64,000 nucleotides of DNA from Thauera humireducens. GTDB taxonomy: Bacteria > Pseudomonadota > Gammaproteobacteria > Burkholderiales > Rhodocyclaceae. Made by a program: the position numbers and the translations under genes. The DNA is taken from positions 3,348,001 through 3,412,000 of the forward strand of contig NZ_CP014646.1 in assembly GCF_001051995.2 (NCBI RefSeq). Direction: 5' to 3'. Positions 31,758 to 41,095 of this stretch are shown one piece after another (position 1 is the first letter of the stretch; each line of letters opens with the position of its first letter). The notes below the pieces were generated by a model that had not been told where the DNA came from, ran no database searches, and was given only the letters and a program-made list of their open reading frames with translations.

Positions 31758-32852
31758 TTACTTGGCGTAGTCGTACTTGCCGCCTTGCCAGCGGTACACG
31801 ACGAAGCCCGGCGCCTTCTGGTCGCCCTTGGCGTCGAAGGCCAGGTCGCCGATCACGGTCTTGAAGGTGCCGCCACGCATCGCCTTCTCGAGATCGGCGT
31901 ACTTGGTGCTCTTGGCCGCGGTGGCGGCCTGTTCGAACAGTTGCATCGCCGCGTAGGCGTACAGCACGTAGCCTTCCGGTTCGACCTTGGCGGCGCGGAA
32001 CTTCTCGACCACCGGGGCGGCGTCCGGGTTCTTGCGCGGGTCGGGCGAGAACGTGAACATCACGTTGTCGGCGGCGGGGCCGGCGGCGGTGACGAGCTCG
32101 GAGTTGGTCATGGTGTCGCCGCCCATCACCGTCAGCTGCAGGCCGGCGGCCTGGGCCTGGCGCAGGATCAGCGCGACTTCGGTGTGGTAGCCGCCGTAGG
32201 CCATCACTTCGACGCCGGCCTGCTTGAGCTTGGTGACCAGGCCCGAGTAGTCCTTCTCGCCGGCAGTGATCGCTTCGCGCAGCGTCGGCTTCAGGCCCTT
32301 GCCTTCCATCGCCTTGGCCATCTCGTCGGCCAGGCCCTTGCCGTAGGCGCTCTTGTCGTCGACCACGGCGACCTTCTTGCCCTTGAAGTTGTCGGCGATG
32401 TAGCTGCCGGCCACCAGGCCCTGCTGGTCGTCGCGACCCATGATGCGGAAGATGTTCTTCAGCCCGCGCTCGGTGACCTGCGGGTTGGTGGAGACGGTGG
32501 CCATCGGGATGTCGGCTTCGACATAGACCTCGGAAGCCGGGATCGTCGAGCTCGAGCACCAGTGGCCGTGCATGAACACGATGCCCTTGTTCACCATCGT
32601 GTTGGCGACCGAGACGGCCTGCTTCGGATCGCAGGCGTCGTCGCCGACTTCCAGCTTCAGCTTCTCGCCGAGCACGCCGCCGCGGGCGTTGATGTCGGCG
32701 ATGGCCATCTCCGCACCCTTGCGGATCTGGTCGCCGGCAGAGGCGTACTGGCCGGTCATCGGGCCGGCGATGGCGACCGGCAGGTCGGCCAGGGCGGCGC
32801 TGGAGAAGCCGCCAAGCGTGAGCACGGCGGTGGCGAGCAGGGTCTTCTTCAT
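31758..32852 (-). CDS. livK: Branched-chain amino acid ABC transporter, periplasmic binding protein
   Basis: 364 residues with a clear signal peptide (MKKTLLATAVLTLGGFSSAALA) and a type I periplasmic binding fold. Family words include AGPMTGQYASAGDQIRKGAEMA, INARGGVLGEKLKLEVGDDACDP and FMHGHWCSSSTIPASEVY. The two cysteines can form the disulfide known in LivJ/LivK. AAGGAGA upstream of ATG 32852 is a strong ribosome site. It is the first gene of livKHMGF. The exact ligand (Leu/Ile/Val or another amino acid) is not determined; proximity to putA makes a broader amino acid range possible. Confidence 0.94.
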   Translation of the reverse strand: MKKTLLATAVLTLGGFSSAALADLPVAIAGPMTGQYASAGDQIRKGAEMAIADINARGGVLGEKLKLEVGDDACDPKQAVSVANTMVNKGIVFMHGHWCSSSTIPASEVYVEADIPMATVSTNPQVTERGLKNIFRIMGRDDQQGLVAGSYIADNFKGKKVAVVDDKSAYGKGLADEMAKAMEGKGLKPTLREAITAGEKDYSGLVTKLKQAGVEVMAYGGYHTEVALILRQAQAAGLQLTVMGGDTMTNSELVTAAGPAADNVMFTFSPDPRKNPDAAPVVEKFRAAKVEPEGYVLYAYAAMQLFEQAATAAKSTKYADLEKAMRGGTFKTVIGDLAFDAKGDQKAPGFVVYRWQGGKYDYAK

Positions 32853-32966
32853 GAAACGTCTCCTTTGTTGCTTGAGTTAGAACGGGCGCAGCCGACCGTG
32901 GTGCTGGGACCGGTGGCGATTGCGTTCCGTAAGGTAAGCGAATTTCTCCGCCTTGCCATCCGTGAT

Positions 32967-32983
32967 GCCCCTAGCTGTGGGGC
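32967..32983 (-). terminator. Weak hairpin between putA and livK
   Basis: A 5-base GC stem GCCCC/GGGGC around a 7-base loop, located 46 bases after the putA stop in the direction of transcription. There is no following U-tract, so it is at best a weak terminator separating putA from the liv operon. Confidence 0.3.
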
Positions 32984-33028
32984 TTGCGCGGGGGAGTGAT
33001 GCATCTCGAGGGCTCGATTCCGCCACCG

Positions 33029-36000
33029 TCAGGCGCCCATCGCCATCAGGCTGGCGTTGCCGCCGGCGGCCGCGGTGTTGATGCTGACCGTGCGTTCGTG
33101 CACCAGCCGGCAGGTGTCGTATTCCGGCAGCGGCCGCAGCAGCGGCAGGATCGGGCCCGGACGTGCGGCCAGCCTGACCTGCCAGGCATCGGCGTCGTCG
33201 TCGCCCGTGTCGACCAGCAGGGCGCCGAAGTCGCGCTCCTGCCAGCGTGCGTCCAGCGCTACCTGTGTCCGCAGCGCCTCCGGCAGCATCTGCTGCAGGC
33301 TGCGCAGCAGCGGCGTGTCGTCGAACACGATGCGGTTGCCGGTCGCCAGCGCCACCAGCAGCTGGTGCAGCGCTGCCGGCGTGGAGGTGGCGAGGCCCGC
33401 CACCGTGCCGCGGGGCACGAAGCGCAGGCTGTTGTCCTCGCCGGTGGGGCCGGGCAGGGCGAGGCGCAGGCCGCTGAGCTTGCGCGCGCGATAGGCGTCG
33501 GCGCGGTCGCGCAGCACGGCGAGCTCGTCGCCTTCGAGCAGCGCGCGGCCGGCGCCGTCCAGCCAGTCGAGCAGGGTGTCCATCGGTACGGGCGAGGCCG
33601 CGTCGTCGATGCGCAGCGCGCCGTTGGCCAGGTCCGGGCCGGGGCTGCGCTGCAGCAGGCGGTGCAGGTAGAGCGGGCCGCCGGCCTTGGGGCCGGTGCC
33701 CGACAGGCCTTCGCCGCCGAAGGGCTGCACGCCCACGACCGCGCCGATCATGTTGCGATTGACGTACAGGTTGCCGACATGGGCGCGGGCCACGACCTGC
33801 TCGACCGTCTCGTCGATGCGGGTATGCACGCCCATCGTCAGGCCGTAGCCGCTGGCGTTGATGGTGTCGATCAGCAGCTCGAGCTTGTCCGCGCTGTAGC
33901 GCAGCACGTGCAGGAGGGGGCCGAACTGCTCTCGGCCGAGTTCGGCCAGGGCATCGATCTCGATGATCGTCGGCGCGACGAAGGTGCCGCGCGCGCAGTC
34001 GGCCGGCAGGGGCAGGCGGGTGATGCGCGCGCCTTTCGCCTTCATGGCCTGCACGTGGGCTTCGAGCCCGGCCTGGGCCTCGGCGTCGATGACCGGGCCG
34101 ACGTCGGTGCGCACGTCGGCCGGATCGCCCACGCGCAGCTCGTCCAGCGCGCCGCGCAGCATGTGCAGCACGCGCTCGGCGATGTCTTCCTGCAGGCACA
34201 GCACGCGCAGCGCCGAGCAGCGCTGGCCGGCGGAGTCGAAGCTGGAGGCCAGCACGTCGGCAACGACCTGCTCGGCCAGCGCGGTGGAGTCCACGATCAT
34301 CGCGTTCTGGCCGCCGGTCTCGGCGATCAGTGGCACGTTGCCGCTGCGCGCGGCGAGGCTGCGGTTGATCAGGGCGGCGACCTCGGTGGAGCCGGTGAAC
34401 ATCACGCCGCGGATGCGGGCGTCGGCCACGAGCGCGGCGCCGACCGTCTCGCCGCGGCCCGGCAGCAGTTGCAGCGCCGCGGCCGGCACGCCGGCGGCGT
34501 GGAACAGGCGCACCGCGGCCGCGGCGATCAGCGGCGTCTGCTCGGCGGGCTTGGCGATGACCGGGTTGCCGGCGGCCAGCGCGGCGGCGAGCTGGCCGGC
34601 GAAGATGGCGAGCGGGAAGTTCCACGGGCTGATGCACAGCACCGGACCCAGCGCCGGATGGCTGCCGTTGTCGAAGCCGCGCGCCTGCTGCGCGTAGTAG
34701 CGGCAGAAATCCACCGCCTCGCGCAGTTCGGCCACCGCGTTGCTCCACGACTTGCCGGCTTCGCGCACGGCCAGCGCCAGCAGCGCGTCGGCGTGCTGTT
34801 CGAGCAGGTCGGCGGCGCGCTCGAGGCAGGCGGCGCGTTCGGCCGGCGACGTGTGCGCCCAGCTGCCGGCGATGGCTGCCGATGCGGCGAGGGCCGCCTC
34901 GACTTCGTGGGGCGCGGCCTCCACGACCTGGCCGACGATGTCGCCCTGGTCGGCCGGGTTGGCGACCGCGCGGGCGCGGCTGGCGTCCGGTGAGGCGATG
35001 CCGGGTACGATCGGACCTGCATGGTGTGCCGTGTCGCGGCTGCGTTGCAGGGCAGCGGCGATGCGGGTCCGCACCGGCTCGCTGGCGAGATCGATGCCCG
35101 CCGAATTGGCGCGCTGCGCGCCGTACAGCTCGGCCGGCAGGGGGATGCGCGGATGCGGCGTGCCGGCGAGCGCGGCCGCCTGCGCGACCGGATCGGCAAT
35201 CAGCTCGTCGACCGGCACGTTCTCATCGACGATGCGGTTGACGAAGCTGGTGTTGGCGCCGTTCTCCAGCAGGCGACGCACCAGATAGGCGAGCAGGGTC
35301 TCGTGGCTGCCGACCGGCGCGTAGATGCGCACCAGGCGGTGGCGTTCGGCGTGGCCGACGATCTGGTCGTAGAGCGGTTCGCCCATGCCGTGCAGGCACT
35401 GGAACTCGTAGTCGCCGGCGCGCCAGGCGGTGCCGTGGGACGTGTTCTCGGCGTGATGATAGATCGCCGCCAGGGTGTGGGCGTTGTGGGTGGCGAACTG
35501 CGGGTAGATCGCGTCGCGCGCGGCGAGCAGCTTCTTCGCACAGGCGAGGTAGGCGACGTCGGTATAGACCTTGCGCGTATACACCGGGTAGCCGGCGAGG
35601 CCGTCGATCTGCGCGCGCTTGATCTCGGCGTCCCAGTAGGCGCCCTTCACCAGCCGCAGCATCAGGCGCTGGCCACTGCGGCGCGCGAGGTCGATGACGA
35701 AATCGAGCACCCAGGGCGCGCGCTTCTGGTAGGCCTGCACGACGAAGCCCAGCCCCGCCCAGCCGGCGAGCGCGTCGTCCAGCGCCAGCGCCTCGAGCAG
35801 GTCGAGCGAGATGTCCAGCCGGTCGGCTTCCTCGGCGTCGATGTTGAGGCCGATGTCGTAGCCCTTGGCCTGCAGGCACAGGGTCCTGAGCTTCGGCAGC
35901 AGCTCGGCGAACACCCGCTCGCGCTGCGACCAGGTGTAGCGCGGGTGCAGGGCCGAGAGCTTGACCGAGATGCCGTTGCCGTCGACCACGCCGCGCCCGG

Positions 36001-36739
36001 CCGAGGCCTTGCCGATGGCGTGGATGGCGCGCTCGTAGTCGCGGAAGTAGCGCTCGGCGTCCTCGGCGGTCATCGCCGCCTCGCCCAGCATGTCGAAAGA
36101 GTAGCGGTAGCCCTGCTTCTCGTGCGCGCGGCCGCGCTCAAGCGCTTCGTCGATGTCGCGGCCGGTGACGAACTGTTCGCCCAGCATGCGCATCGCCAGG
36201 TCCATGCCCTTGCGGATCAGCGGCTCGCCGCCGCGGGCGACAAGGCGGGTGAGCGCGGCGGACAGGCTGGCCTCGCTGCTGGTCGACACCAGCCGGCCGG
36301 TGATCAAGAGGCCCCAGGTCGCGGCATTGACGAACAGCGAGGGGCTGTTGCCGACGTGCGAACGCCAGTCGCCATCCGACAGCTTGTCGCGGATCAGGCG
36401 GTCGGCGGTGGCCTTGTCCGGCACCCGCAGCAGGGCCTCGGCCAGGCACATCAGGGCAACGCCTTCCTGGCTGGACAGCGAGAATTCCTTCATCAGTGCG
36501 TCGACGCCGGACGAGCGGCTGCGCTTGGCGCGCAGGCCGGCGACCAGGCTGTGTGCCAGTTCCTGAATCCGCGCTTGCGTGGCGTCGTCGAAACGCGCGG
36601 CCTCGACCAGCGGCGGTACGCACTCCGGCTCGGGGCTGCGCCACGCCGCGTCGATGGCGGCGCGCTGGGGCGGTCGCGGGGTGGCCGGCAGGGCGGCGGC
36701 AGCCAGGGTGGAGGCGGTGAGCGAGGCGGGGTGATCCAC
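33029..36739 (-). CDS. putA: Bifunctional proline dehydrogenase / L-glutamate-gamma-semialdehyde dehydrogenase
   Basis: 1236 residues from a GTG start at 36739 (CGGAG upstream). Oxidises proline to glutamate in two steps with FAD then NAD+. The alpha domain and PRODH barrel (about 60-480) show NGISVKLSALHPRY, LMLRLVKGAYWDAEIK, a PVYTRKVYTD stretch and FATHNAHTLA. The aldehyde dehydrogenase domain (about 570-1010) shows CISPWNFPLAIFAGQ, the catalytic base in AETGGQNAMIV and the catalytic cysteine in DSAGQRCSALR. The remaining 200 residues are the C-terminal ALDH-like domain that closes the substrate tunnel. It lacks the N-terminal ribbon-helix-helix DNA-binding domain of enterobacterial PutA. 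Regulation is therefore expected from the divergent Lrp-type gene. Confidence 0.96.
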   Translation of the reverse strand: MDHPASLTASTLAAAALPATPRPPQRAAIDAAWRSPEPECVPPLVEAARFDDATQARIQELAHSLVAGLRAKRSRSSGVDALMKEFSLSSQEGVALMCLAEALLRVPDKATADRLIRDKLSDGDWRSHVGNSPSLFVNAATWGLLITGRLVSTSSEASLSAALTRLVARGGEPLIRKGMDLAMRMLGEQFVTGRDIDEALERGRAHEKQGYRYSFDMLGEAAMTAEDAERYFRDYERAIHAIGKASAGRGVVDGNGISVKLSALHPRYTWSQRERVFAELLPKLRTLCLQAKGYDIGLNIDAEEADRLDISLDLLEALALDDALAGWAGLGFVVQAYQKRAPWVLDFVIDLARRSGQRLMLRLVKGAYWDAEIKRAQIDGLAGYPVYTRKVYTDVAYLACAKKLLAARDAIYPQFATHNAHTLAAIYHHAENTSHGTAWRAGDYEFQCLHGMGEPLYDQIVGHAERHRLVRIYAPVGSHETLLAYLVRRLLENGANTSFVNRIVDENVPVDELIADPVAQAAALAGTPHPRIPLPAELYGAQRANSAGIDLASEPVRTRIAAALQRSRDTAHHAGPIVPGIASPDASRARAVANPADQGDIVGQVVEAAPHEVEAALAASAAIAGSWAHTSPAERAACLERAADLLEQHADALLALAVREAGKSWSNAVAELREAVDFCRYYAQQARGFDNGSHPALGPVLCISPWNFPLAIFAGQLAAALAAGNPVIAKPAEQTPLIAAAAVRLFHAAGVPAAALQLLPGRGETVGAALVADARIRGVMFTGSTEVAALINRSLAARSGNVPLIAETGGQNAMIVDSTALAEQVVADVLASSFDSAGQRCSALRVLCLQEDIAERVLHMLRGALDELRVGDPADVRTDVGPVIDAEAQAGLEAHVQAMKAKGARITRLPLPADCARGTFVAPTIIEIDALAELGREQFGPLLHVLRYSADKLELLIDTINASGYGLTMGVHTRIDETVEQVVARAHVGNLYVNRNMIGAVVGVQPFGGEGLSGTGPKAGGPLYLHRLLQRSPGPDLANGALRIDDAASPVPMDTLLDWLDGAGRALLEGDELAVLRDRADAYRARKLSGLRLALPGPTGEDNSLRFVPRGTVAGLATSTPAALHQLLVALATGNRIVFDDTPLLRSLQQMLPEALRTQVALDARWQERDFGALLVDTGDDDADAWQVRLAARPGPILPLLRPLPEYDTCRLVHERTVSINTAAAGGNASLMAMGA

Positions 36740-36818
36740 GGCGTGAGACTCCGGCAGGTGTCGGGTGCGGCAGGCCCCGGGGCGGGGCTGTCCGATCGGC
36801 CGAATTCTTCGCTAAAAA

Positions 36819-36900
36819 CAACAGTTAATGGCTCCAAAATTCGAATCTATACAGTCATAATTCCCGCTCTGAAGCCAAAGCGCAGCCCAAATGGCTGTTG
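36819..36900. promoter_or_regulatory. putA-regulator divergent promoter/operator region
   Basis: The 168-base divergent gap contains a strikingly AT-rich core (36815-36865) in otherwise GC-rich DNA. It includes the perfect palindrome ATTCGAAT (36839-36846), a CATAAT -10-like hexamer for the regulator gene (36856-36861) and distant inverted arms CAACAG (36819-36824) and CTGTTG (36895-36900). AT-rich dyads of this kind are typical Lrp-family binding regions; the exact operator is inferred. Confidence 0.5.
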
Positions 36901-36907
36901 CACTGCA

Positions 36908-37375
36908 ATGGATCGCATCGATTTCAAGATTCTGGCCGAACTGCAGGCCGACGCCCGCCTGTCGATCGTGGAGCTGTCGCGCCGCGTCGGCCTCACCAAG
37001 ACACCCTGTGCCGAACGCCTGCGGCGTCTGGAGAAGAGCGGCGTGATCCGGGGCTATCACGCGGATCTCGATCCCGATGCGATCGGTGCGGGGCACATCG
37101 TGGTCGTCCAGGTGCTGCTGACCAGCACCACGGAGCAGGATCTGCGCCGCTTCAACGAGGCGGTGCGGCGCATCCCGGAAATCGAGTCCTGCCACATGAT
37201 CGCCGGCGACTTCGACTACCTGCTCAAGGTCCGCACGCGGGACATCCATGCGTACCGGCGGGTGATGGGTGACCAGATCTCCGGCCTGCCCTGCGTCAAG
37301 CAGACGCATACCTATGTGGTCATGGAGGTGGTGAAGGAGGCGCGCAGCCTGCCGCTCAAGCCGCCGGCGGCCTGA
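36908..37375 (+). CDS. Lrp/AsnC-family regulator, probable proline-catabolism activator (PutR-like)
   Basis: 155 residues. An N-terminal winged helix (LDARLS-like: ILAELQADARLSIVELSRRVGLTK, read as ILAELQADARLSI then VELSRRVGLTKTPC) is followed by a RAM/AsnC ligand domain with RIPEIESCHMIAGDFDYLLKV. Such proteins form octamers that bind amino acids and DNA. It is divergent from putA across 168 bases. In many proteobacteria lacking the PutA DNA-binding domain, this adjacent Lrp-type gene activates putA in response to proline. Role inferred from position and family. Confidence 0.88.
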   Translation: MDRIDFKILAELQADARLSIVELSRRVGLTKTPCAERLRRLEKSGVIRGYHADLDPDAIGAGHIVVVQVLLTSTTEQDLRRFNEAVRRIPEIESCHMIAGDFDYLLKVRTRDIHAYRRVMGDQISGLPCVKQTHTYVVMEVVKEARSLPLKPPAA

Positions 37376-37518
37376 CCGGGCGCCGGTCCGTCATTGCCGT
37401 GTGCCGTGTTTCAGACGTCGTTCGCAGTCATTGGGCGGCCGCGGCCATGGTGTAACATTCCGGCCAATCCATCCGCCGCCTGCCGGCCGGCAGCGGCTCT
37501 TCCAGAGACAGACAATCC

Positions 37519-38817
37519 ATGGTCCCGCACCTCACCACCGCCCTCACCGGGCCGCTGCTCGAACTGGAGCGCCAGTTCCTCGACAACGCGACCGAAATCG
37601 AAAAGTGGTTCCGCAGCCAGTGGCAGGACCACATGCCGCCCTTCTACGGTTCCACCGACCTGCGCAACTCGGGCTTCAAGCTTGCGCCGGTCGACCTGAA
37701 CCTGTTCCCCGGCGGCTTCAACAACCTCAACGACGCCTTCATGCCCTTGTGCGTGCAGGCGGCGCAGGCGGCGATCGAGCGCATCTGCCCCGATGCCAGC
37801 AAGCTGCTGCTGATCCCCGAGAACCACACCCGCAACCAGTTCTACCTGCAGAACGTGGCCAAGCTGGTGTCCATCCTCCGCCTCACCGGCCTGGACGTGC
37901 GCATCGGCAGCCTGCTGCCCGACATCGCCGAGCCGACCGTGCTGGAACTGGCCAACGGCGCCACGCTGACGCTGGAACCGCTGCGCCGTAGCGGCAGCCG
38001 CATCGGCCTGGACAACTTCGACCCCTGCGCGGTGTTGCTGAACAACGACCTGTCCGCCGGCATCCCGCCGGTGCTGACGGGGCTGGACGAACAGTGGCTG
38101 ATCCCGCCGCTGCACGCCGGCTGGCACTCGCGCCGCAAGTCCAAGCACGCCGAGTGCTACGACCGCGTCGCGCGCGAGTTCGCGACCGCGATCGGCATCG
38201 ACCCCTGGCGCATCAACCCCGAGTTCGGCGTCTGCGGCCAGATCAACTTCCAGGAGCGTACCGGCGAGGAGTGCCTGGCGGCGCAGGTCGATTCGCTGCT
38301 CACCCGCATCCGCGCCAAGTACAAGGAATACGGCGTCACCGACGAGCCCTTCGTGGTGGTCAAGGCCGATGCCGGCACCTACGGCATGGGCGTGATGACG
38401 GTGAAGGACGCCTCCGAGGTGGTCGGCCTGAACCGTCGCCAGCGCAACAAGATGGCGGTGGTGAAGGAGGGGCTGGAGGTGCACGAGGTCATCATCCAGG
38501 AAGGCGTGCATACCTTCGAGACGGTGGAAGACGGCGTCGCCGAGCCGGTCGTCTACATGATGGATCACTACGTTGTGGGCGGCTTCTACCGGGTCCACAC
38601 CGAGCGCGGCCGCGATGAGAACCTCAACGCGCCGGGCATGCACTTCAAGCCGCTGGCCTTCGACACCTGCTGCACCCTGCCCGACGTTGCCCAGGGGCCG
38701 GACGCGCCGCCCAACCGGTTCTACGCCTATGGCGTGGTCGCGCGTCTCGCGCTGCTGGCGGCCTCGGTCGAGATCGAGGAGACCGAACCGGCCGAGGCCG
38801 TGGGAGAGGCGGCATGA
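37519..38817 (+). CDS. gshA: Glutamate-cysteine ligase (proteobacterial type)
   Basis: 432 residues, the betaproteobacterial GshA family that is distinct from the E. coli enzyme. It joins glutamate and cysteine, the first step of glutathione synthesis. Family words seen are PPFYGSTDLRNSGFKLAPVD, PGGFNNLNDAF, NHTRNQFYLQNV and VVKADAGTYGMGVMTV, the last being an ATP-grasp-like nucleotide segment. Its stop overlaps the gshB start by four bases, so the two glutathione enzymes should be made together. Confidence 0.93.
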   Translation: MVPHLTTALTGPLLELERQFLDNATEIEKWFRSQWQDHMPPFYGSTDLRNSGFKLAPVDLNLFPGGFNNLNDAFMPLCVQAAQAAIERICPDASKLLLIPENHTRNQFYLQNVAKLVSILRLTGLDVRIGSLLPDIAEPTVLELANGATLTLEPLRRSGSRIGLDNFDPCAVLLNNDLSAGIPPVLTGLDEQWLIPPLHAGWHSRRKSKHAECYDRVAREFATAIGIDPWRINPEFGVCGQINFQERTGEECLAAQVDSLLTRIRAKYKEYGVTDEPFVVVKADAGTYGMGVMTVKDASEVVGLNRRQRNKMAVVKEGLEVHEVIIQEGVHTFETVEDGVAEPVVYMMDHYVVGGFYRVHTERGRDENLNAPGMHFKPLAFDTCCTLPDVAQGPDAPPNRFYAYGVVARLALLAASVEIEETEPAEAVGEAA

Positions 38818-39770
38818 GCCGTGCGCTCAAGCTGGCCTTCATCCTCGACCCGCTCGACGGGCTGAAGGCCTACAAGGATTCCAGCATCGCCATGATGCGG
38901 GCCGCCGCCGCCCGCGGTCACCAGGTGTGGACCATGCAGCGCGGTGCGCTGACCTGGCGCGACGGCGCGGTCAGCGCACGCGCATTGCCGATCCACCTGC
39001 TGGCGGGCGACGCGCCCTGGTACGCCCCGGCCGGACCCGAGCAGGCGCTGTCGCTGGCGGGCTTCGACGCCGTGCTGATGCGCCAGGACCCGCCGTTCGA
39101 CTTCGAGTACGTTACCGCCACCTGGCTGCTCGAGGATGCCGCGCAGGCCGGCGCGCGCGTGTTCAACAACCCGCGCGCGATCCGCGACCATTCCGAGAAG
39201 CTCGCGATCACCGAATTCCCGCAGTTCATGGCGACCTCGCTGGTCGCGCGCGACGCGGTGGACATCCAGGCCTTCATCGACGAGATCGGCGACGTCATCC
39301 TCAAGCCGCTCGACGGCATGGGCGGCAGCCAGATCTTCCGCGTCCGGAAGGACGACCCCAACCGCAACGTCATCATCGAGACGCTGACGCAGGAAGGCGC
39401 GCGCACGATCATGGCGCAGCGCTACCTGCCGCAGATCGCCGAGGGCGACAAGCGCGTGCTGATCATCGGCGGCGAAGTCGTGCCCTTTTCGCTGGCGCGC
39501 ATCCCGCAGGCCGGGGAGACGCGCGGCAACCTCGCGGCCGGCGGCCGCGGCGTGGCGATGCCGCTGACCGTGCGCGAACGCGAGATCGCCGAATGCCTGG
39601 CGCCGATCCTGTGGGCGCGCGGCCTGCTGATCGTCGGGCTCGACGTCATCGGCGGACACCTCACCGAGATCAACGTCACCAGCCCCACCTGCATGGTCGA
39701 GATCGCCACGCAGCAGGGCTTCGACGTCGCCGGGCTGGTCATCGACAAGCTGGAGCAGGCCTGCAACTGA
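38814..39770 (+). CDS. gshB: Glutathione synthetase
   Basis: 318 residues, normal length for GshB, an ATP-grasp enzyme that adds glycine to gamma-glutamylcysteine. The N-terminal domain starts LKLAFILDPLDGLKAYKDSS; MRQDPPFDFEYVTATWLLE and FNNPRAIRDHSEKL follow. The ATP-grasp part has ILKPLDGMGGSQIFRV, and ITEINVTSPTCMVEI supplies the metal and ligand residues. ATGA overlaps join it to gshA upstream and apbE downstream (1-3 base overlaps), so the three form one operon. Confidence 0.95.
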   Translation: MSRALKLAFILDPLDGLKAYKDSSIAMMRAAAARGHQVWTMQRGALTWRDGAVSARALPIHLLAGDAPWYAPAGPEQALSLAGFDAVLMRQDPPFDFEYVTATWLLEDAAQAGARVFNNPRAIRDHSEKLAITEFPQFMATSLVARDAVDIQAFIDEIGDVILKPLDGMGGSQIFRVRKDDPNRNVIIETLTQEGARTIMAQRYLPQIAEGDKRVLIIGGEVVPFSLARIPQAGETRGNLAAGGRGVAMPLTVREREIAECLAPILWARGLLIVGLDVIGGHLTEINVTSPTCMVEIATQQGFDVAGLVIDKLEQACN

Positions 39771-40837
39771 TGGCGTCGCCCGCTTCGACGGCGGCCGGCT
39801 GGCTGCGCTGGCTCGGCCTTTTCGCCTGCATCCTGCTGCTGGGCGCGTGCTCGCGCGCCGAGGTGTTCCGCCACGAGGCCTTCGTGTTCGGCACCCGCGT
39901 CGATGTCGCGGTGTATGCGGCCGACCAGGCCGCCGCGGACGCTGCGGCGGCGGCTGTGCTGCGCGAGTTCGACCGCCTGCATCGGGCCTACCATGCCTGG
40001 GAACCTTCCGAACTGACCGCGCTGAACGCGGCGCTCGCGCGCGGCGAGACGGCCACGGTGTCTGACGAGCTGGCCGCGATGCTGAAGGATGCACAGCGCA
40101 TCGCCGCCACCGGCGACGAGCTGTTCGATCCGGCGCTGGGCGCGCTGGTGGCGCTGTGGGGCTTTCATACCGACACCTTCGTGCCGGTGCGTCCCGACCC
40201 CGACAAGCTCGCGGCCCTGCTCGCGGCCAGGCCGCGCATGAGCGACCTCGTCATCGACGGCAATCGCGTCAGCAGCCGCAACCCCGCGGTGCAGCTCGAT
40301 CTCGGCGGCTACGCCAAGGGCTATGCGCTCGACCGTGCCGCGGCCATCCTGCGCGAGCAGGGCGTGGCCAACGCGCTGATCAACATCGGCGGCAACGTGC
40401 TGGCGCTGGGGCGCAAGGGCGACCAGCCCTGGCGCATCGGCATCCAGCATCCGCGCGAGCCCGCGCCGCTGGCCACGCTGCCGCTGTACGACGGCGAGGC
40501 GGTCGGCACCTCGGGCGACTACCAGCGCTACTTCATGCTCGACGGCGTGCGCCACGCCCACCTGCTCGACCCGCGCACCGGCCAGCCCGCACGCGGCACG
40601 CAGTCGCTCACCATCCTGTTGACGCCCAAGGGCGCCGCGGGCGAGGCGGTCGGCACCCTGTCCGACGCCGCGAGCAAGCCCGCCTACCTCGCCGGCGACG
40701 GCTGGCGCGAGCAGACGCGCCGCTTCGGCATCGAGCACGCGCTGCGCGTGAGGGAGGACGGCCGCGTTGAAGTGACCAAGGCGCTGCGCGCGCGGCTGCA
40801 GTTCATCGGCGCCATCGAGCCCGTCGTCATCGACTGA
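39770..40837 (+). CDS. apbE: FAD:protein FMN transferase (ApbE), lipoprotein
   Basis: 355 residues from ATG 39770, which shares its A with the gshB stop. A lipobox (LLLGAC) after a hydrophobic helix indicates a lipid-anchored periplasmic protein. ApbE words are FVFGTRVDVAVY, FDRLHRAYHAWEPSELTALN, DLGGYAKGYALDRA, NIGGNVLALG, and the metal-site region HLLDPRTGQPA and TLSDAASKPA. The enzyme attaches FMN covalently to threonine of flavoproteins such as NqrB/NqrC or RnfG. No rnf or nqr genes are in the window. The stop codon lies inside the first unit of the 13-bp repeat array. Confidence 0.92.
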   Translation: MASPASTAAGWLRWLGLFACILLLGACSRAEVFRHEAFVFGTRVDVAVYAADQAAADAAAAAVLREFDRLHRAYHAWEPSELTALNAALARGETATVSDELAAMLKDAQRIAATGDELFDPALGALVALWGFHTDTFVPVRPDPDKLAALLAARPRMSDLVIDGNRVSSRNPAVQLDLGGYAKGYALDRAAAILREQGVANALINIGGNVLALGRKGDQPWRIGIQHPREPAPLATLPLYDGEAVGTSGDYQRYFMLDGVRHAHLLDPRTGQPARGTQSLTILLTPKGAAGEAVGTLSDAASKPAYLAGDGWREQTRRFGIEHALRVREDGRVEVTKALRARLQFIGAIEPVVID

Positions 40838-41023
40838 CGTTATCGACTGACGTCACCGACTCAAGCCACCGACTCAAGCCACCGACTCAAGCCACCGACT
40901 CAAGCCACCGACTCAAGCCACCGACTCAAGCCACCGACTCAAGCCACCGACTCAAGCCACCGACTCAAGCCACCGACTCAAGCCACCGACTCAAGCCACC
41001 GACTCAAGCCACCGACTCAAGCC
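40829..41023. repeat. 13-bp tandem repeat, 13 perfect copies plus two degenerate copies
   Basis: From 40855 to 41023 the unit ACCGACTCAAGCC is repeated exactly 13 times without a mismatch (169 bases). Two related 13-base units (ATCGACTGACGTT and ATCGACTGACGTC, 40829-40854) keep the same phase, and the first contains the apbE stop codon. A half-related unit (ATCGATCGATGCG) follows. The array probably grew by slippage from the end of apbE. Because 13 is not a multiple of three, each gain or loss would shift any frame read across it. It fills most of the gap before the next lipoprotein gene. Confidence 0.97.
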
Positions 41024-41095
41024 ATCGATCGATGCGGGCCGGTCTCGCCCCGGTCCGGTGCGAACTTTGTCCGCGGTGCCGCGCTCTGAGCGCTC

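Noticed and set aside
40855..41023. CRISPR array
   Set aside because: Units are contiguous 13-base repeats with no spacers and no cas genes nearby.
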